A stretch of 64,000 bases of DNA from Oscillospiraceae bacterium (GTDB taxonomy: Bacteria > Bacillota_A > Clostridia > Oscillospirales > Oscillospiraceae), in assembly GCA_017939025.1 (NCBI GenBank), contig JAGBAI010000042.1, forward strand, positions 62,001 to 126,000, written 5' to 3'. The notes under the pieces are model-generated. The model worked only from the letters and a program-made list of their open reading frames with translations, searched no databases and was not told the DNA's origin. A program made the position numbers and the translations under genes. Positions 51,214 through 59,081 of this stretch are shown one piece after another; positions within the stretch are counted from its first letter, which is position 1; each line of letters begins with the position of its first letter.

Positions 51214-51764
51214 AGAAGGTTTATCTGATCCGCCACGGCCTGCCGGATTTCCCAGGAGGAAAAGGAATGTGTCTGGGCATCACCGACATTCCCCTGAGCA
51301 AAGCGGGACTGACCCAAGCAGCACAGATGGCAGCCCAATTACCGCCAGTTACTGCCGTTTTCTCCAGTCCTCTGTCCCGTGCAGTGCAGACAGCACAAGC
51401 CATCGGCCAGAGCGTGACCATACTGGAAGGGCTTCGGGAACTCTCCTTTGGCCAGTGGGACGGGCTGACTTTTGATCAGATCCGGGAGAAATTTCCCGAA
51501 CTGTATGCTGCCAGAGGCAACGATCCAACGCTGTTGCTTCCGGAGCAGGAGAACCCGGCAATCGGTCTTTCCCGATTCGAAAGTGCCATGGAAGAGGCCG
51601 CGAAGCAAAGTCCCGGTGATTTTGCTGTGGTTGCCCACGGAGGCATCATCGCCCAGTTTTTACAGAACCTTACCGGCACCTGGTACAAACCGGGTTACAC
51701 GGAGGTACTGACCTTGTTCTGGAATAACGGGATATTTGAAATAAAGGAACCTGTTTCAACATGA
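51210..51764 (+). CDS. Histidine phosphatase family protein (CobC-like)
   Basis: This 184-residue phosphoglycerate-mutase-like phosphatase has the catalytic RHG at residues 8-10 (YLIRHGLPD), the phosphate pocket VFSSPLSRAVQTA near 52, LRELSFGQWDGLTF near 77 and VAHGGIIAQF near 138. This form is closest to alpha-ribazole phosphatase (CobC), but no cobalamin genes are nearby. In this operon it may dephosphorylate a molybdopterin-related or metallophore intermediate, which is inference. It overlaps both neighbours by 4 bp. Confidence 0.85.
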   Translation: MKKVYLIRHGLPDFPGGKGMCLGITDIPLSKAGLTQAAQMAAQLPPVTAVFSSPLSRAVQTAQAIGQSVTILEGLRELSFGQWDGLTFDQIREKFPELYAARGNDPTLLLPEQENPAIGLSRFESAMEEAAKQSPGDFAVVAHGGIIAQFLQNLTGTWYKPGYTEVLTLFWNNGIFEIKEPVST

Positions 51765-52777
51765 AAAAACCGATTCTCTCTTACAATAAGATTCTGATTC
51801 TGCTGGCAGTGAGTCTGGCTGCCGCCATGATTGGCTCTGTGACATTGGGGCGCTATCCCATCAGTCTGAAAGAGTTGGCAGGTATCTTGGCCTCCCGGTT
51901 CTGGGAAATAGAACCCTTCTGGACGAAAACCCAGGAATCCCTGCTTTTGCAGCACCGGCTCCCACGAATTCTGCTGGCCTGCATGGTGGGCGGTTGTTTA
52001 TCCTGCGCAGGTGCCGCTTACCAGGGTGTTTTTCAGAATCCCATGGCCGCTCCGGATATTTTGGGTGCTTCTTCCGGTGCCGCCTTTGGCGCTGCTTTGG
52101 CCATTCTGCTGAAGCTCTCCGGCAGCTGGATCATAGTGCTGGCCTTCTGCGGCAGCATTGTGACTGTGATTCTGGTGATGTTTGTGGCCAACCGGGCTAA
52201 GGGAAGGCGGGTACTGGGTCTGATCCTTGCGGGCATTATGGTCAGTTCTCTGATTTCCTCAGGCACTTCTCTGATCAAGCTGGTGGCTGACCCGGAAGAC
52301 CAGCTGCCTGCCATCACCTACTGGCTTATGGGCAGTCTCAACGGCACCTCCCCAAAAGATGTTTTGTTCGCGCTGGTGCCTATGGCTCTGGGACTGCTTC
52401 CCCTGTTCCTGCTGCGCTGGCGGATCAACCTGCTGACCCTGGGAGATGAAGAAGCCCGCACCATGGGCGTCAATGCCCGGCGACTCCGGACTGCCACGAT
52501 CCTCAGTGCCACACTGATTACCGCTGCTGCCGTATCCGTCAGCGGTGTCATCGGCTGGGTAGGTCTGGTTATTCCCCATCTGACCCGGCGAATGGTGGGC
52601 AACAACTATCGTCATCTGATTCCAGCCTCTACTCTTTTCGGCGGTGTTTTTCTGCTGATGGTGGACAATCTCTCCCGAAATCTTTTCACCGCAGAAATTC
52701 CCATCGGTATTCTGACCTCCTTCATCGGCGCACCCTTTTTCCTGTATCTGATCACCAGAGAGGGGGAACGGCTATGA
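51761..52777 (+). CDS. FecCD-family ABC transporter permease (metal or metallophore)
   Basis: This 338-residue membrane protein has about ten helices and the family segments LPRILLACMVGGCLSCAGAAY, NPMAAPDILGASSGAAFGA, VSGVIGWVGLVIPHLTRRMVG and IPIGILTSFIGAPFFLYL. FecCD permeases import siderophores, cobalamin, heme or, in the MolBC case of Haemophilus, molybdate. The operon context suggests molybdate, tungstate or a metal-chelate. It overlaps the phosphatase and ATPase genes by 4 bp each. Confidence 0.9.
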   Translation: MKKPILSYNKILILLAVSLAAAMIGSVTLGRYPISLKELAGILASRFWEIEPFWTKTQESLLLQHRLPRILLACMVGGCLSCAGAAYQGVFQNPMAAPDILGASSGAAFGAALAILLKLSGSWIIVLAFCGSIVTVILVMFVANRAKGRRVLGLILAGIMVSSLISSGTSLIKLVADPEDQLPAITYWLMGSLNGTSPKDVLFALVPMALGLLPLFLLRWRINLLTLGDEEARTMGVNARRLRTATILSATLITAAAVSVSGVIGWVGLVIPHLTRRMVGNNYRHLIPASTLFGGVFLLMVDNLSRNLFTAEIPIGILTSFIGAPFFLYLITREGERL

Positions 52778-53553
52778 GAATGAAAGTGGAAAATCTTCAT
52801 TTTTCCTACGGTAATCACCAGGTTCTGAAAGGCGTTTCCTTCGGCGTGGAAGACAGCGGCTTTGTTTCTCTGCTGGGTCCCAACGGAGCCGGCAAAAGCA
52901 CGCTGTTTCGGTGCATGCTGGGATTGCTGGAGCCGTCAGCTGGCAGCGTCCACATCTGTGGACGGGATATCCGGAATATGCCCGCAGCAGAGCTGTCTCA
53001 CCGGGTGGCTTATATCCCCCAGTCCCACCACCCTGTGTTTAATTTCAGCGTATTTGATATGGTGCTGATGGGCACCACTGCCCAGCTGTCGCAATTCGCT
53101 TCCCCCGGGAAACAGCAGAAGCTGTTGGCGGAGGCCGCTATGGAGCGGATCGGTATTTCCCATCTCCGGAACCGGGGCTGCAGCAACATCAGCGGCGGTG
53201 AACGGCAGCTGGCCCTCATTGCCCGGGCCATCGCCCAACAGGCAAAAATCCTGGTAATGGACGAACCCTCCGCCAGTCTGGACTATGGCAACAAGCTTCG
53301 GGTCATGGAAACCGTAAAAGGTCTGACCCAGGAAGGCTACACCGTGATCCAGTCTACCCATGATCCTGACCAGGCCTATTTGTACTCCGATCAGATACTG
53401 GCCCTCTATGACGGTAAAATTCTGGCCTGTGGCACGCCTAAGGAAACCATCAGCAGTGAACTGATTTCCACACTCTACGGTGCGGATGTGGAGGTCTGCA
53501 GTATGCACCGGGATGATGTTCGCGTTTGTGTGCCTGCGCACCTGACCAAGTAA
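52774..53553 (+). CDS. FecE-type ABC transporter ATP-binding protein
   Basis: This 259-residue ATPase has Walker A LLGPNGAGKST (residues 33-43), the signature NISGGERQLALIARAI near 138 and Walker B ILVMDEPSASLD near 160. The H-loop is in STHDPDQAYLYSD. It energises the FecCD permease upstream, with which it overlaps by 4 bp. A 12-bp gap separates it from the binding-protein gene. Confidence 0.92.
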   Translation: MRMKVENLHFSYGNHQVLKGVSFGVEDSGFVSLLGPNGAGKSTLFRCMLGLLEPSAGSVHICGRDIRNMPAAELSHRVAYIPQSHHPVFNFSVFDMVLMGTTAQLSQFASPGKQQKLLAEAAMERIGISHLRNRGCSNISGGERQLALIARAIAQQAKILVMDEPSASLDYGNKLRVMETVKGLTQEGYTVIQSTHDPDQAYLYSDQILALYDGKILACGTPKETISSELISTLYGADVEVCSMHRDDVRVCVPAHLTK

Positions 53554-53565
53554 AGGAGAATTAAT

Positions 53566-54633
53566 TTGAAGAAATGGATTGCTTTGTTACTGGTATTGTC
53601 TGTGCTGTATTCTCTTGCAGGATGCGGCAAAACAACCGCAGCACCGGAAGAATCTGCTGCTGAGACCGTTGTATTCACGGATGACTGCGGACGGGAAGTG
53701 GAATTGTCCGCCGATATCAACCGGATCGTCACTACCGGCCCCCTTTCGCAGATCGTATTGTATACCCTCGCTCCGGATATGCTGGTGGGGCTGGCCGCCA
53801 AATGGAGCGGCAGTGCAGATGGCATCATTCCTGAGGAATACAGACAACTTCCCTACTTCGGTCAGCTTTACAACACTGCCAACTTAAACGTGGAAGAGCT
53901 GGCCCTGGCAGATCCTCAGGTGATCATCGACATCGGAAGAGTTATGTCTGCCGGCAGTGAGGACATGGATACCCTGCAGCAGCAGACCGGTATCCCCACT
54001 ATTTTCCTGAAGGGCTCTTATGAATCCCTGCCCCAGACTTACCGCACCCTGGGAAAACTTTTGGGCAGGCCGGAAAAAGGTGAGGAACTGGCTTCCTTCT
54101 GCGAGAAGGTTTATTCCCGCACGCTTTCCATCATGGAGCAGGTTGGTGATAATAAAGTCACTGCCCTGTATATTAAGGGCGAAGGTGGCACCAACGTTTT
54201 AGCCAAAGGTTCTTCCCATGCGGAGACTTTAGATCTTCTGACAGAAAACGTGGCTGTGGTTGACAGCCCCAGCAACAAGGGCTCCGGAAATGAAGTGACC
54301 CTGGAGCAAATTGCCCTGTGGGATCCGGAACTGATCCTCTTCGACGCGGACAGCATCTATGATACCGTTGCGCAGCAGGAGACCTGGAATACCCTTTCCG
54401 CGGTTTCCGGTCAGAACTATCTGGAAGTGCCCGAAGGGCCCTGGAACTGGATAGGCACTCCCTCTGCATCCCAGCGTTACTTAGGTATGATCTGGCTGAC
54501 GGCCCAGCTGTACCCTGAATACTGCAATTATGATGTCAAGGCAGAGATTCTGGCGTTTTATAAACTGTTCTATCACTGCACCTTGACAGAGCAGCAGTAT
54601 GCAGAATTGACCGCAAACGCGTTTCTGAGGTGA
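53566..54633 (+). CDS. FecB/BtuF-type substrate-binding lipoprotein
   Basis: This 355-residue protein starts with TTG (AAAGGAG site eight bases upstream). It has a lipoprotein signal with lipobox SLAGC (Cys near residue 19) and then the helical-backbone-linked binding fold of the FecB/MolA group (FTDDCGREVELSADINRIVT, VEELALADPQVIIDIG). It would capture the metal or metallophore outside the membrane for the FecCD/FecE pair. The ligand cannot be read from sequence; MolA-type oxyanion binding fits the context. Confidence 0.88.
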   Translation: MKKWIALLLVLSVLYSLAGCGKTTAAPEESAAETVVFTDDCGREVELSADINRIVTTGPLSQIVLYTLAPDMLVGLAAKWSGSADGIIPEEYRQLPYFGQLYNTANLNVEELALADPQVIIDIGRVMSAGSEDMDTLQQQTGIPTIFLKGSYESLPQTYRTLGKLLGRPEKGEELASFCEKVYSRTLSIMEQVGDNKVTALYIKGEGGTNVLAKGSSHAETLDLLTENVAVVDSPSNKGSGNEVTLEQIALWDPELILFDADSIYDTVAQQETWNTLSAVSGQNYLEVPEGPWNWIGTPSASQRYLGMIWLTAQLYPEYCNYDVKAEILAFYKLFYHCTLTEQQYAELTANAFLR

Positions 54634-54638
54634 GGAAA

Positions 54639-55169
54639 ATGCACGCTTTGATCGTAGGAGACCGGGGTGTAGGAAAGAGTACCCTGATCCGCCGGGTACT
54701 GAAAGAACTGAACTGCCCGGTTTTCGGATACGAAACAAAAAAAGAGGAGGCGCTGGAAGACCCTCTCCGGGGCTGTCCCATCTATATTTACGATGCGGGA
54801 ACTCCCCATATCCAGACCCCGGACAACTTCATCGGCTATCACAGGGAACAAAATACCACCTCCATCACGGCCGCCTTTGAACGGTATGCCCCCAAGCTCA
54901 TGCTGACCGTGCCTGAGAATTCGGTGGTAGAACTGGATGAGATAGGCTTTCTGGAAGCAAAGTCAGAAACCTTTTGCCGGGCAGTGCTGCAGCTGCTAAG
55001 CAGCAACAGGCCTGTCATTGCCGCCGTCAAAAATAAGGAACTCCCCTTTTTGAACGCCATACGGGAGCATCCCAATACCCGTTGCTTCTATATTACCCCT
55101 AAGAACCGGGATGCCCTCTACGAAGAAGTGCTGGAATTTATGAAACTACAGCTGGAGGAACGGCTATGA
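54639..55169 (+). CDS. P-loop NTPase (THEP1-like)
   Basis: This 176-residue protein has the Walker A loop GDRGVGKSTLIRRVL near residues 6-20 and a Walker B-like VVELDEIGFLEAKS near 107, close to the NTPase_1/THEP1 family of nucleoside triphosphatases. That family is often found with molybdenum or tungsten cofactor genes, and MobB has a similar fold. The ATG at 54639 is preferred (GAGGTGAGG site) over an in-frame GTG at 54630. It ends in a 4-bp overlap with the FMN reductase gene. Confidence 0.8.
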   Translation: MHALIVGDRGVGKSTLIRRVLKELNCPVFGYETKKEEALEDPLRGCPIYIYDAGTPHIQTPDNFIGYHREQNTTSITAAFERYAPKLMLTVPENSVVELDEIGFLEAKSETFCRAVLQLLSSNRPVIAAVKNKELPFLNAIREHPNTRCFYITPKNRDALYEEVLEFMKLQLEERL

Positions 55170-55777
55170 AAACCCTGCTGATCAACGGTTCTCCCCGCCC
55201 CAACGGCAATACCGTGGCCCTGATCCGGGAGCTCAAAGCCCATCTGGAAGGCGAAATCCTGGAAATCTCCGCCTTCTATTCCGGGATTGCTCCCTGCATC
55301 GACTGCCGGGGTTGTTGGGAAACAGCGCAATGTGTAGTCCATGACGGTATGGACGTGATTTACGAAGATGATTTTGACAATGTGGTCATCGCAGCTCCTG
55401 TTTACTATGGCACGCTGCCAGGCTCTGTGCTGAGTCTCATGAGCCGGCTGCAGCCCTGGCATGTGGCCACCTATTTTCTGAAAGAACCGCTGACCCAGAA
55501 GCCCAAAAAAGCCGCTGCCATTTTGACAGCGGGCGGAAAAGGCAACGCAGAAAAAGCCTATATGCACTTAAACGCCTTTTTCCGGATGCTCAATGCCCGG
55601 GGGTTCCGGGAACATACTGCCTGTTCCCCGAATACGGATATCATTCCAGCTGACCGGGACGACAATGCAAAAAAGCAGGTAACCGAAATCGCCCGGTGGC
55701 TGAATGCTTCGGAATCCCCTCCGGAATTTACCGGATTTCAGGCCTGCGGCTACCGGAAAGAGCAGGAGGCGCCATGA
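55166..55777 (+). CDS. NADPH-dependent FMN reductase / flavodoxin-fold protein
   Basis: This 203-residue protein starts with the flavodoxin-like phosphate loop LLINGSPRPNGNTVALI. A cysteine-bearing segment, CIDCRGCWETAQC, near residues 46-58 and VVIAAPVYYGTLPGSVL near 75 follow. Such iron-sulfur flavoprotein-like enzymes reduce flavins, quinones or metals. The four cysteines may bind a metal or take part in thiol redox. It is tightly coupled (4-bp overlaps) to the NTPase and methyltransferase genes. Confidence 0.82.
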   Translation: MKTLLINGSPRPNGNTVALIRELKAHLEGEILEISAFYSGIAPCIDCRGCWETAQCVVHDGMDVIYEDDFDNVVIAAPVYYGTLPGSVLSLMSRLQPWHVATYFLKEPLTQKPKKAAAILTAGGKGNAEKAYMHLNAFFRMLNARGFREHTACSPNTDIIPADRDDNAKKQVTEIARWLNASESPPEFTGFQACGYRKEQEAP

Positions 55778-56517
55778 AACTGGAATTTTGGGAAAAAGAC
55801 ATGGTTCTGTTCATGCGCCATGCCTCGGAGTATTCGGATTATTACCAAAAGCTGACCGAAAAAATGCTGCCCTGGCTTTCTCGGGATAGTCACATCTGCG
55901 ATGCCGGTTCCGGCTTGGGCTATCTTTCCCTGGCACTGGCCCCCTATGTAAAGCAGGTCACCGCTGTGGAGCGGAATCCCGATGCCGCTGCTGTTCTGAC
56001 AGAAAACTGCCATACTTTGGGTATAGCCAATATAAACGCCTGTTGCGGTGCTGTCGCAGAGGAAATCCCGGAAAGGCCCTATGATGCCATGGTATTCTGT
56101 TTCTTCGGTCGTCGGCGGGAAATCCTTCAGCTGGCGAAACGGCAATGCAATGGGGATGTATTTATCTTCACACGAAACTATGACAGACACCGTTTCTCGG
56201 CTGGAAAGCACCGCACCGGTTATGAAGGGTATCCCCAGTTTGCGGATGATCTTGATACACTGGGAATTCCGGCCCACAAAGAAACCTTTACCCTGGAATT
56301 CGGACAGCCCTTCCGGAATCTGGAGGAGGCCCACCAATTTTTCCGGGTTTACAGCAAAGACAAAAACAAAGATGTACTAACAGATGATTTTGTCCGCAGC
56401 CAGCTGATTGATACCGGAAGGAAGGATTTCCCCTTCTACATGCCTCATCAAAAGCATATCGGTTTTCTGCATTTTTCCGTAAAGGATATCCCGGATACTG
56501 TTCTGGAAGGAGAATAA
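55774..56517 (+). CDS. SAM-dependent methyltransferase
   Basis: This 247-residue class I methyltransferase has the SAM motif ICDAGSGLGYLSLAL near residue 40, VTAVERNPDAA near 62 and the post-motif PYDAMVFCFFGRRREIL near 105. The substrate is unknown. The ATG at 55774 is fixed by the 4-bp overlap with the reductase stop codon and an AGGAGG site. It is the second small methyltransferase tied to this molybdenum gene set. Confidence 0.82.
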   Translation: MKLEFWEKDMVLFMRHASEYSDYYQKLTEKMLPWLSRDSHICDAGSGLGYLSLALAPYVKQVTAVERNPDAAAVLTENCHTLGIANINACCGAVAEEIPERPYDAMVFCFFGRRREILQLAKRQCNGDVFIFTRNYDRHRFSAGKHRTGYEGYPQFADDLDTLGIPAHKETFTLEFGQPFRNLEEAHQFFRVYSKDKNKDVLTDDFVRSQLIDTGRKDFPFYMPHQKHIGFLHFSVKDIPDTVLEGE

Positions 56518-56518
56518 T

Positions 56519-57550
56519 ATGGATCGTATTTTTGCCAAGCTGTTATATATGCTGGAAAAGAAGCTTCCAACCGTTCTGGTGACCATTATTGCCGACCAGG
56601 GTTCCGCTCCCAGAGGGGCAGGCTCTCAGATGTTGGTGGGCGAAAAGGGTCGGATTTTGGGAACAATAGGCGGCGGTGCTGTGGAAGGTAAGGCCGATGC
56701 CATGGCCAGGCAGTTGCTGAAAGAGCAACGCTCCTGCTGCCATCTGTTCCAGCTTCACGCCGCTGCCAGGGAGAACATCGGTATGGTCTGCGGCGGCGAT
56801 GTGCAGGTACAATTCCAGTTCATACCCGGCACATCTGTAGTCTGGGAAACACTTGCAGGTAAGCTGCTGGAAATGACATCCTCCCGCAAATCCGGCTGGC
56901 TGGCGCTGAAGACCGACGGCAGCTCCCCATCCCTGCTTGCAGGTGACGGAATTGCCGTCCTCGGTGAACCTGTCCCCGGCAAAAAAACACCCGAAGGGTG
57001 GAAGCCGGAAAGCAGCAAGGATGTCTTCTGTCTTCCCCTGCCCATCGGAGAACGGGCGGTGATTTTCGGCGGTGGGCACTGTGCCCAGGCCCTGGCACCG
57101 CTGCTGCATACCGTGGGTTTCCGGGTCACCATCTTTGAAGAGCGGGCAGAATACGGCTGCCGGGAGTTTTTCCCCACCGCAGAGCAGATTATCGTGGGAG
57201 ACTACACAAAAATATCTGATCGGCTGCAAATCACCTCCGAGGACTACATTGTAATCATGACCAACGGTCACAGCTTTGATCTGGAAGTCCAGGATCAGGT
57301 TCTCCGGGGCGATTTTGCCTATGTGGGTGTCATCGGCTCCCGGAAGAAGACAGCTGCTGTCAACCAGAAGCTCCGGGAGCGCGGCGTATCTGAGGAAGCC
57401 ATTTCCCGGGTCCACACCCCGATTGGAACATCCATCAAAGCCGTCACACCGGAAGAGATCGGCATCAGCATTGCCGGAGAACTGATTTACACCCGGGCTC
57501 TGCGTCGGGAGGCATCCGGGATCATTGCAACCGGTTGTCCCATGCATTAA
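56519..57550 (+). CDS. xdhC: XdhC/CoxI family molybdenum enzyme maturation factor
   Basis: This 343-residue protein has the XdhC N-terminal domain (VTIIADQGSAPRGAGSQMLV, GTIGGGAVEGKA, MVCGGDVQVQF with its conserved cysteine) and a C-terminal Rossmann domain (RAVIFGGGHCAQALAPLL, YVGVIGSRKKT, TPIGTSIKAVTPEEIGISIA). XdhC binds molybdopterin and delivers a sulfurated cofactor to xanthine-oxidase-family enzymes. The client is surely the Mop-type enzyme at 45721-48474. It is the last gene of the plus-strand operon, with a GAAGGAG site, and a terminator follows. Confidence 0.92.
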   Translation: MDRIFAKLLYMLEKKLPTVLVTIIADQGSAPRGAGSQMLVGEKGRILGTIGGGAVEGKADAMARQLLKEQRSCCHLFQLHAAARENIGMVCGGDVQVQFQFIPGTSVVWETLAGKLLEMTSSRKSGWLALKTDGSSPSLLAGDGIAVLGEPVPGKKTPEGWKPESSKDVFCLPLPIGERAVIFGGGHCAQALAPLLHTVGFRVTIFEERAEYGCREFFPTAEQIIVGDYTKISDRLQITSEDYIVIMTNGHSFDLEVQDQVLRGDFAYVGVIGSRKKTAAVNQKLRERGVSEEAISRVHTPIGTSIKAVTPEEIGISIAGELIYTRALRREASGIIATGCPMH

Positions 57551-57681
57551 CTCGTCAAACAGGAAAGAGGATGCCCATGGCAACAAAATACTGACTCTGG
57601 ATACTGCATGAGGAGACTGATGCACTCGACGAAAACTTCTTTGAAGATCGCGCTGACGAAGCATAAGCCATAACCGTTGAC

Positions 57682-57719
57682 ATACCGCCTGTGTAGAACT
57701 GCCACAGGCGGTATTTTTT
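57682..57719 (+). terminator. Rho-independent terminator after xdhC
   Basis: ATACCGCCTGTG (57682-57693) pairs with CACAGGCGGTAT (57703-57714) and is followed by TTTTTT. Between xdhC and this stem lies a short acidic open stretch (ALDENFFEDRADEA, ending TAA at about 57665) with no start site, perhaps the stump of a lost small gene. Confidence 0.85.
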
Positions 57720-57720
57720 G

Positions 57721-57749
57721 TTGCGGTTTGACTTGACCGTTGCTATAAT
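57721..57749 (+). promoter_or_regulatory. Promoter of sbcDC
   Basis: TTGCGG (57721-57726) and TATAAT (57744-57749) have a 17-bp spacer directly after the terminator. The transcript would carry a leader of nearly 190 nt containing two repeat-type hairpins. Confidence 0.5.
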
Positions 57750-57753
57750 TAAT

Positions 57754-57855
57754 ACTGATATTCAATCAAAAACTTTAAGCCGCAGGCTTGAAGTTTTTAA
57801 TATGAAGATCATAATGAGACGGGATTCTGATATTTTCTATTCCGAAAATATCAGA
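57754..57855. repeat. Two-hairpin repeat, copy B
   Basis: This 102-bp unit is homologous to 38871-38969. Stem 1 pairs 57768-57781 with 57785-57798. Stem 2 pairs TCTGATATTTTC with GAAAATATCAGA (57826-57855). It lies in the predicted leader of sbcDC. Confidence 0.65.
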
Positions 57856-57880
57856 ATCGACAACGCCAAAAGGCGGTGTC

Positions 57881-57920
57881 TTTCAAATGAAACTGAAATA
57901 GTTTTATTTGAAAATAGTAT
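57881..57920. repeat. Palindrome followed by ATAGTAT
   Basis: TTTCAAATGAAACT (57881-57894) pairs with AGTTTTATTTGAAA (57900-57913) with one mismatch and is directly followed by ATAGTAT. The same border string occurs at 24087-24096 and 61936-61945. Confidence 0.4.
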
Positions 57921-57944
57921 AAGAAAACGCCCTGGAGGTAGTTT

Positions 57945-59081
57945 ATGAAGCTGATCCATTTATCGGACCTGCACATCGGCAAGCGGGTCAATGAGGTTTC
58001 CATGATTGAAGATCAGGCATATATCCTGAAGCAGATTCTGGAAGCCATCGATTCCGAGCGGCCGGAGGCGGTTCTGATCTCCGGCGATGTGTATGACAAG
58101 AGTATCCCTTCAGCGGAAGCCGTCACCCTGTTTGACGATTTTCTCTGTCAACTGGCGCAGCGGAATCTACAGGTGTTCATTATCAGCGGCAACCATGACT
58201 CTGCCGAGCGGCTGGCCTTCGGCGGCCGCCTCATGGAAAGCAAAGGCATTCACCTGTCCCCTGTGTATGATGGCAATATTGCTCCCATTACGTTAAACGA
58301 CGAATATGGCGCTGTTCATTTCTGGCTGCTGCCCTTCCTGAAACCTGCCCACGTGAAGCGGTTTTATCCAGATACGGGGATCGAAAGCTACACCGACGCC
58401 TGCCGTGTGGCTGTGGAAAAAATGGGAATCGATTCTGCCCAGAGAAATGTTATCCTGGTTCATCAGTTCGTCACCGGCTGCAGCACCTGCGATTCCGAGG
58501 AGATCAGCGTAGGCGGCACGGACAATGTGGATGCCGCTGTCTTTGCGGACTTCGACTACGTGGCCCTGGGCCATATCCATGGCCCCCAGAACATTGGCAG
58601 CCAGCACATCCGCTACTGCGGTACCCCGCTGAAATATTCTTTCTCAGAAGCAAACCACAAAAAGAGTATCACGGTGGTGGAACTGGGCAAAAAGGGCAAA
58701 TTTGACCTCCGCACCATTTCCCTTACCCCCCTGCACGATATGCGGGAGCTCCGGGGCAGCTATGACGATGTTACCGCAAAATCCTTCTGGGAAAATACTG
58801 CCGTGGAAGACTATCTGCACATCACGCTGACAGACGAAGAGGATGTTCCCGAGGCTATGGCAAGACTTCGGGTGATCTATCCCAATCTTATGAAGCTCAG
58901 CTATGACAATACCCGCACCCGCAGCAACGCTGTCATCGACGGGGCTGTGGATGTGCAGAAGAAATCTCCCCTGCAGCTCTTTGGTGAGCTGTATGAGCAG
59001 CAGAATAATCAGCCTATGTCGGAAATTCAGCATGATTTCATGCAGGAACTGATTGAATCCATCTGGGAGGGCGAAAAATGA
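57945..59081 (+). CDS. sbcD: Exonuclease SbcCD subunit D
   Basis: This 378-residue Mre11-type nuclease has all phosphoesterase motifs: LSDLHIGK near residue 5, ISGDVYDKS near 46, ISGNHDSAERL near 84, VHQFVTG near 170 and GHIHGPQ near 207. With SbcC it cleaves DNA hairpins and double-strand ends. The start has a TGGAGG site, and the gene overlaps sbcC by 4 bp. Confidence 0.95.
   Translation: MKLIHLSDLHIGKRVNEVSMIEDQAYILKQILEAIDSERPEAVLISGDVYDKSIPSAEAVTLFDDFLCQLAQRNLQVFIISGNHDSAERLAFGGRLMESKGIHLSPVYDGNIAPITLNDEYGAVHFWLLPFLKPAHVKRFYPDTGIESYTDACRVAVEKMGIDSAQRNVILVHQFVTGCSTCDSEEISVGGTDNVDAAVFADFDYVALGHIHGPQNIGSQHIRYCGTPLKYSFSEANHKKSITVVELGKKGKFDLRTISLTPLHDMRELRGSYDDVTAKSFWENTAVEDYLHITLTDEEDVPEAMARLRVIYPNLMKLSYDNTRTRSNAVIDGAVDVQKKSPLQLFGELYEQQNNQPMSEIQHDFMQELIESIWEGEK

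Noticed and set aside
51210..51764. Cobalamin pathway phosphatase (CobC) as evidence for a B12 operon
   Set aside because: No cob or cbi genes are nearby. The surrounding genes concern molybdenum, so only the family name is kept.
57566..57948. Short open frames between xdhC and sbcD as genes
   Set aside because: They cross the terminator and the repeat hairpins, lack ribosome binding sites and have no recognisable sequence.
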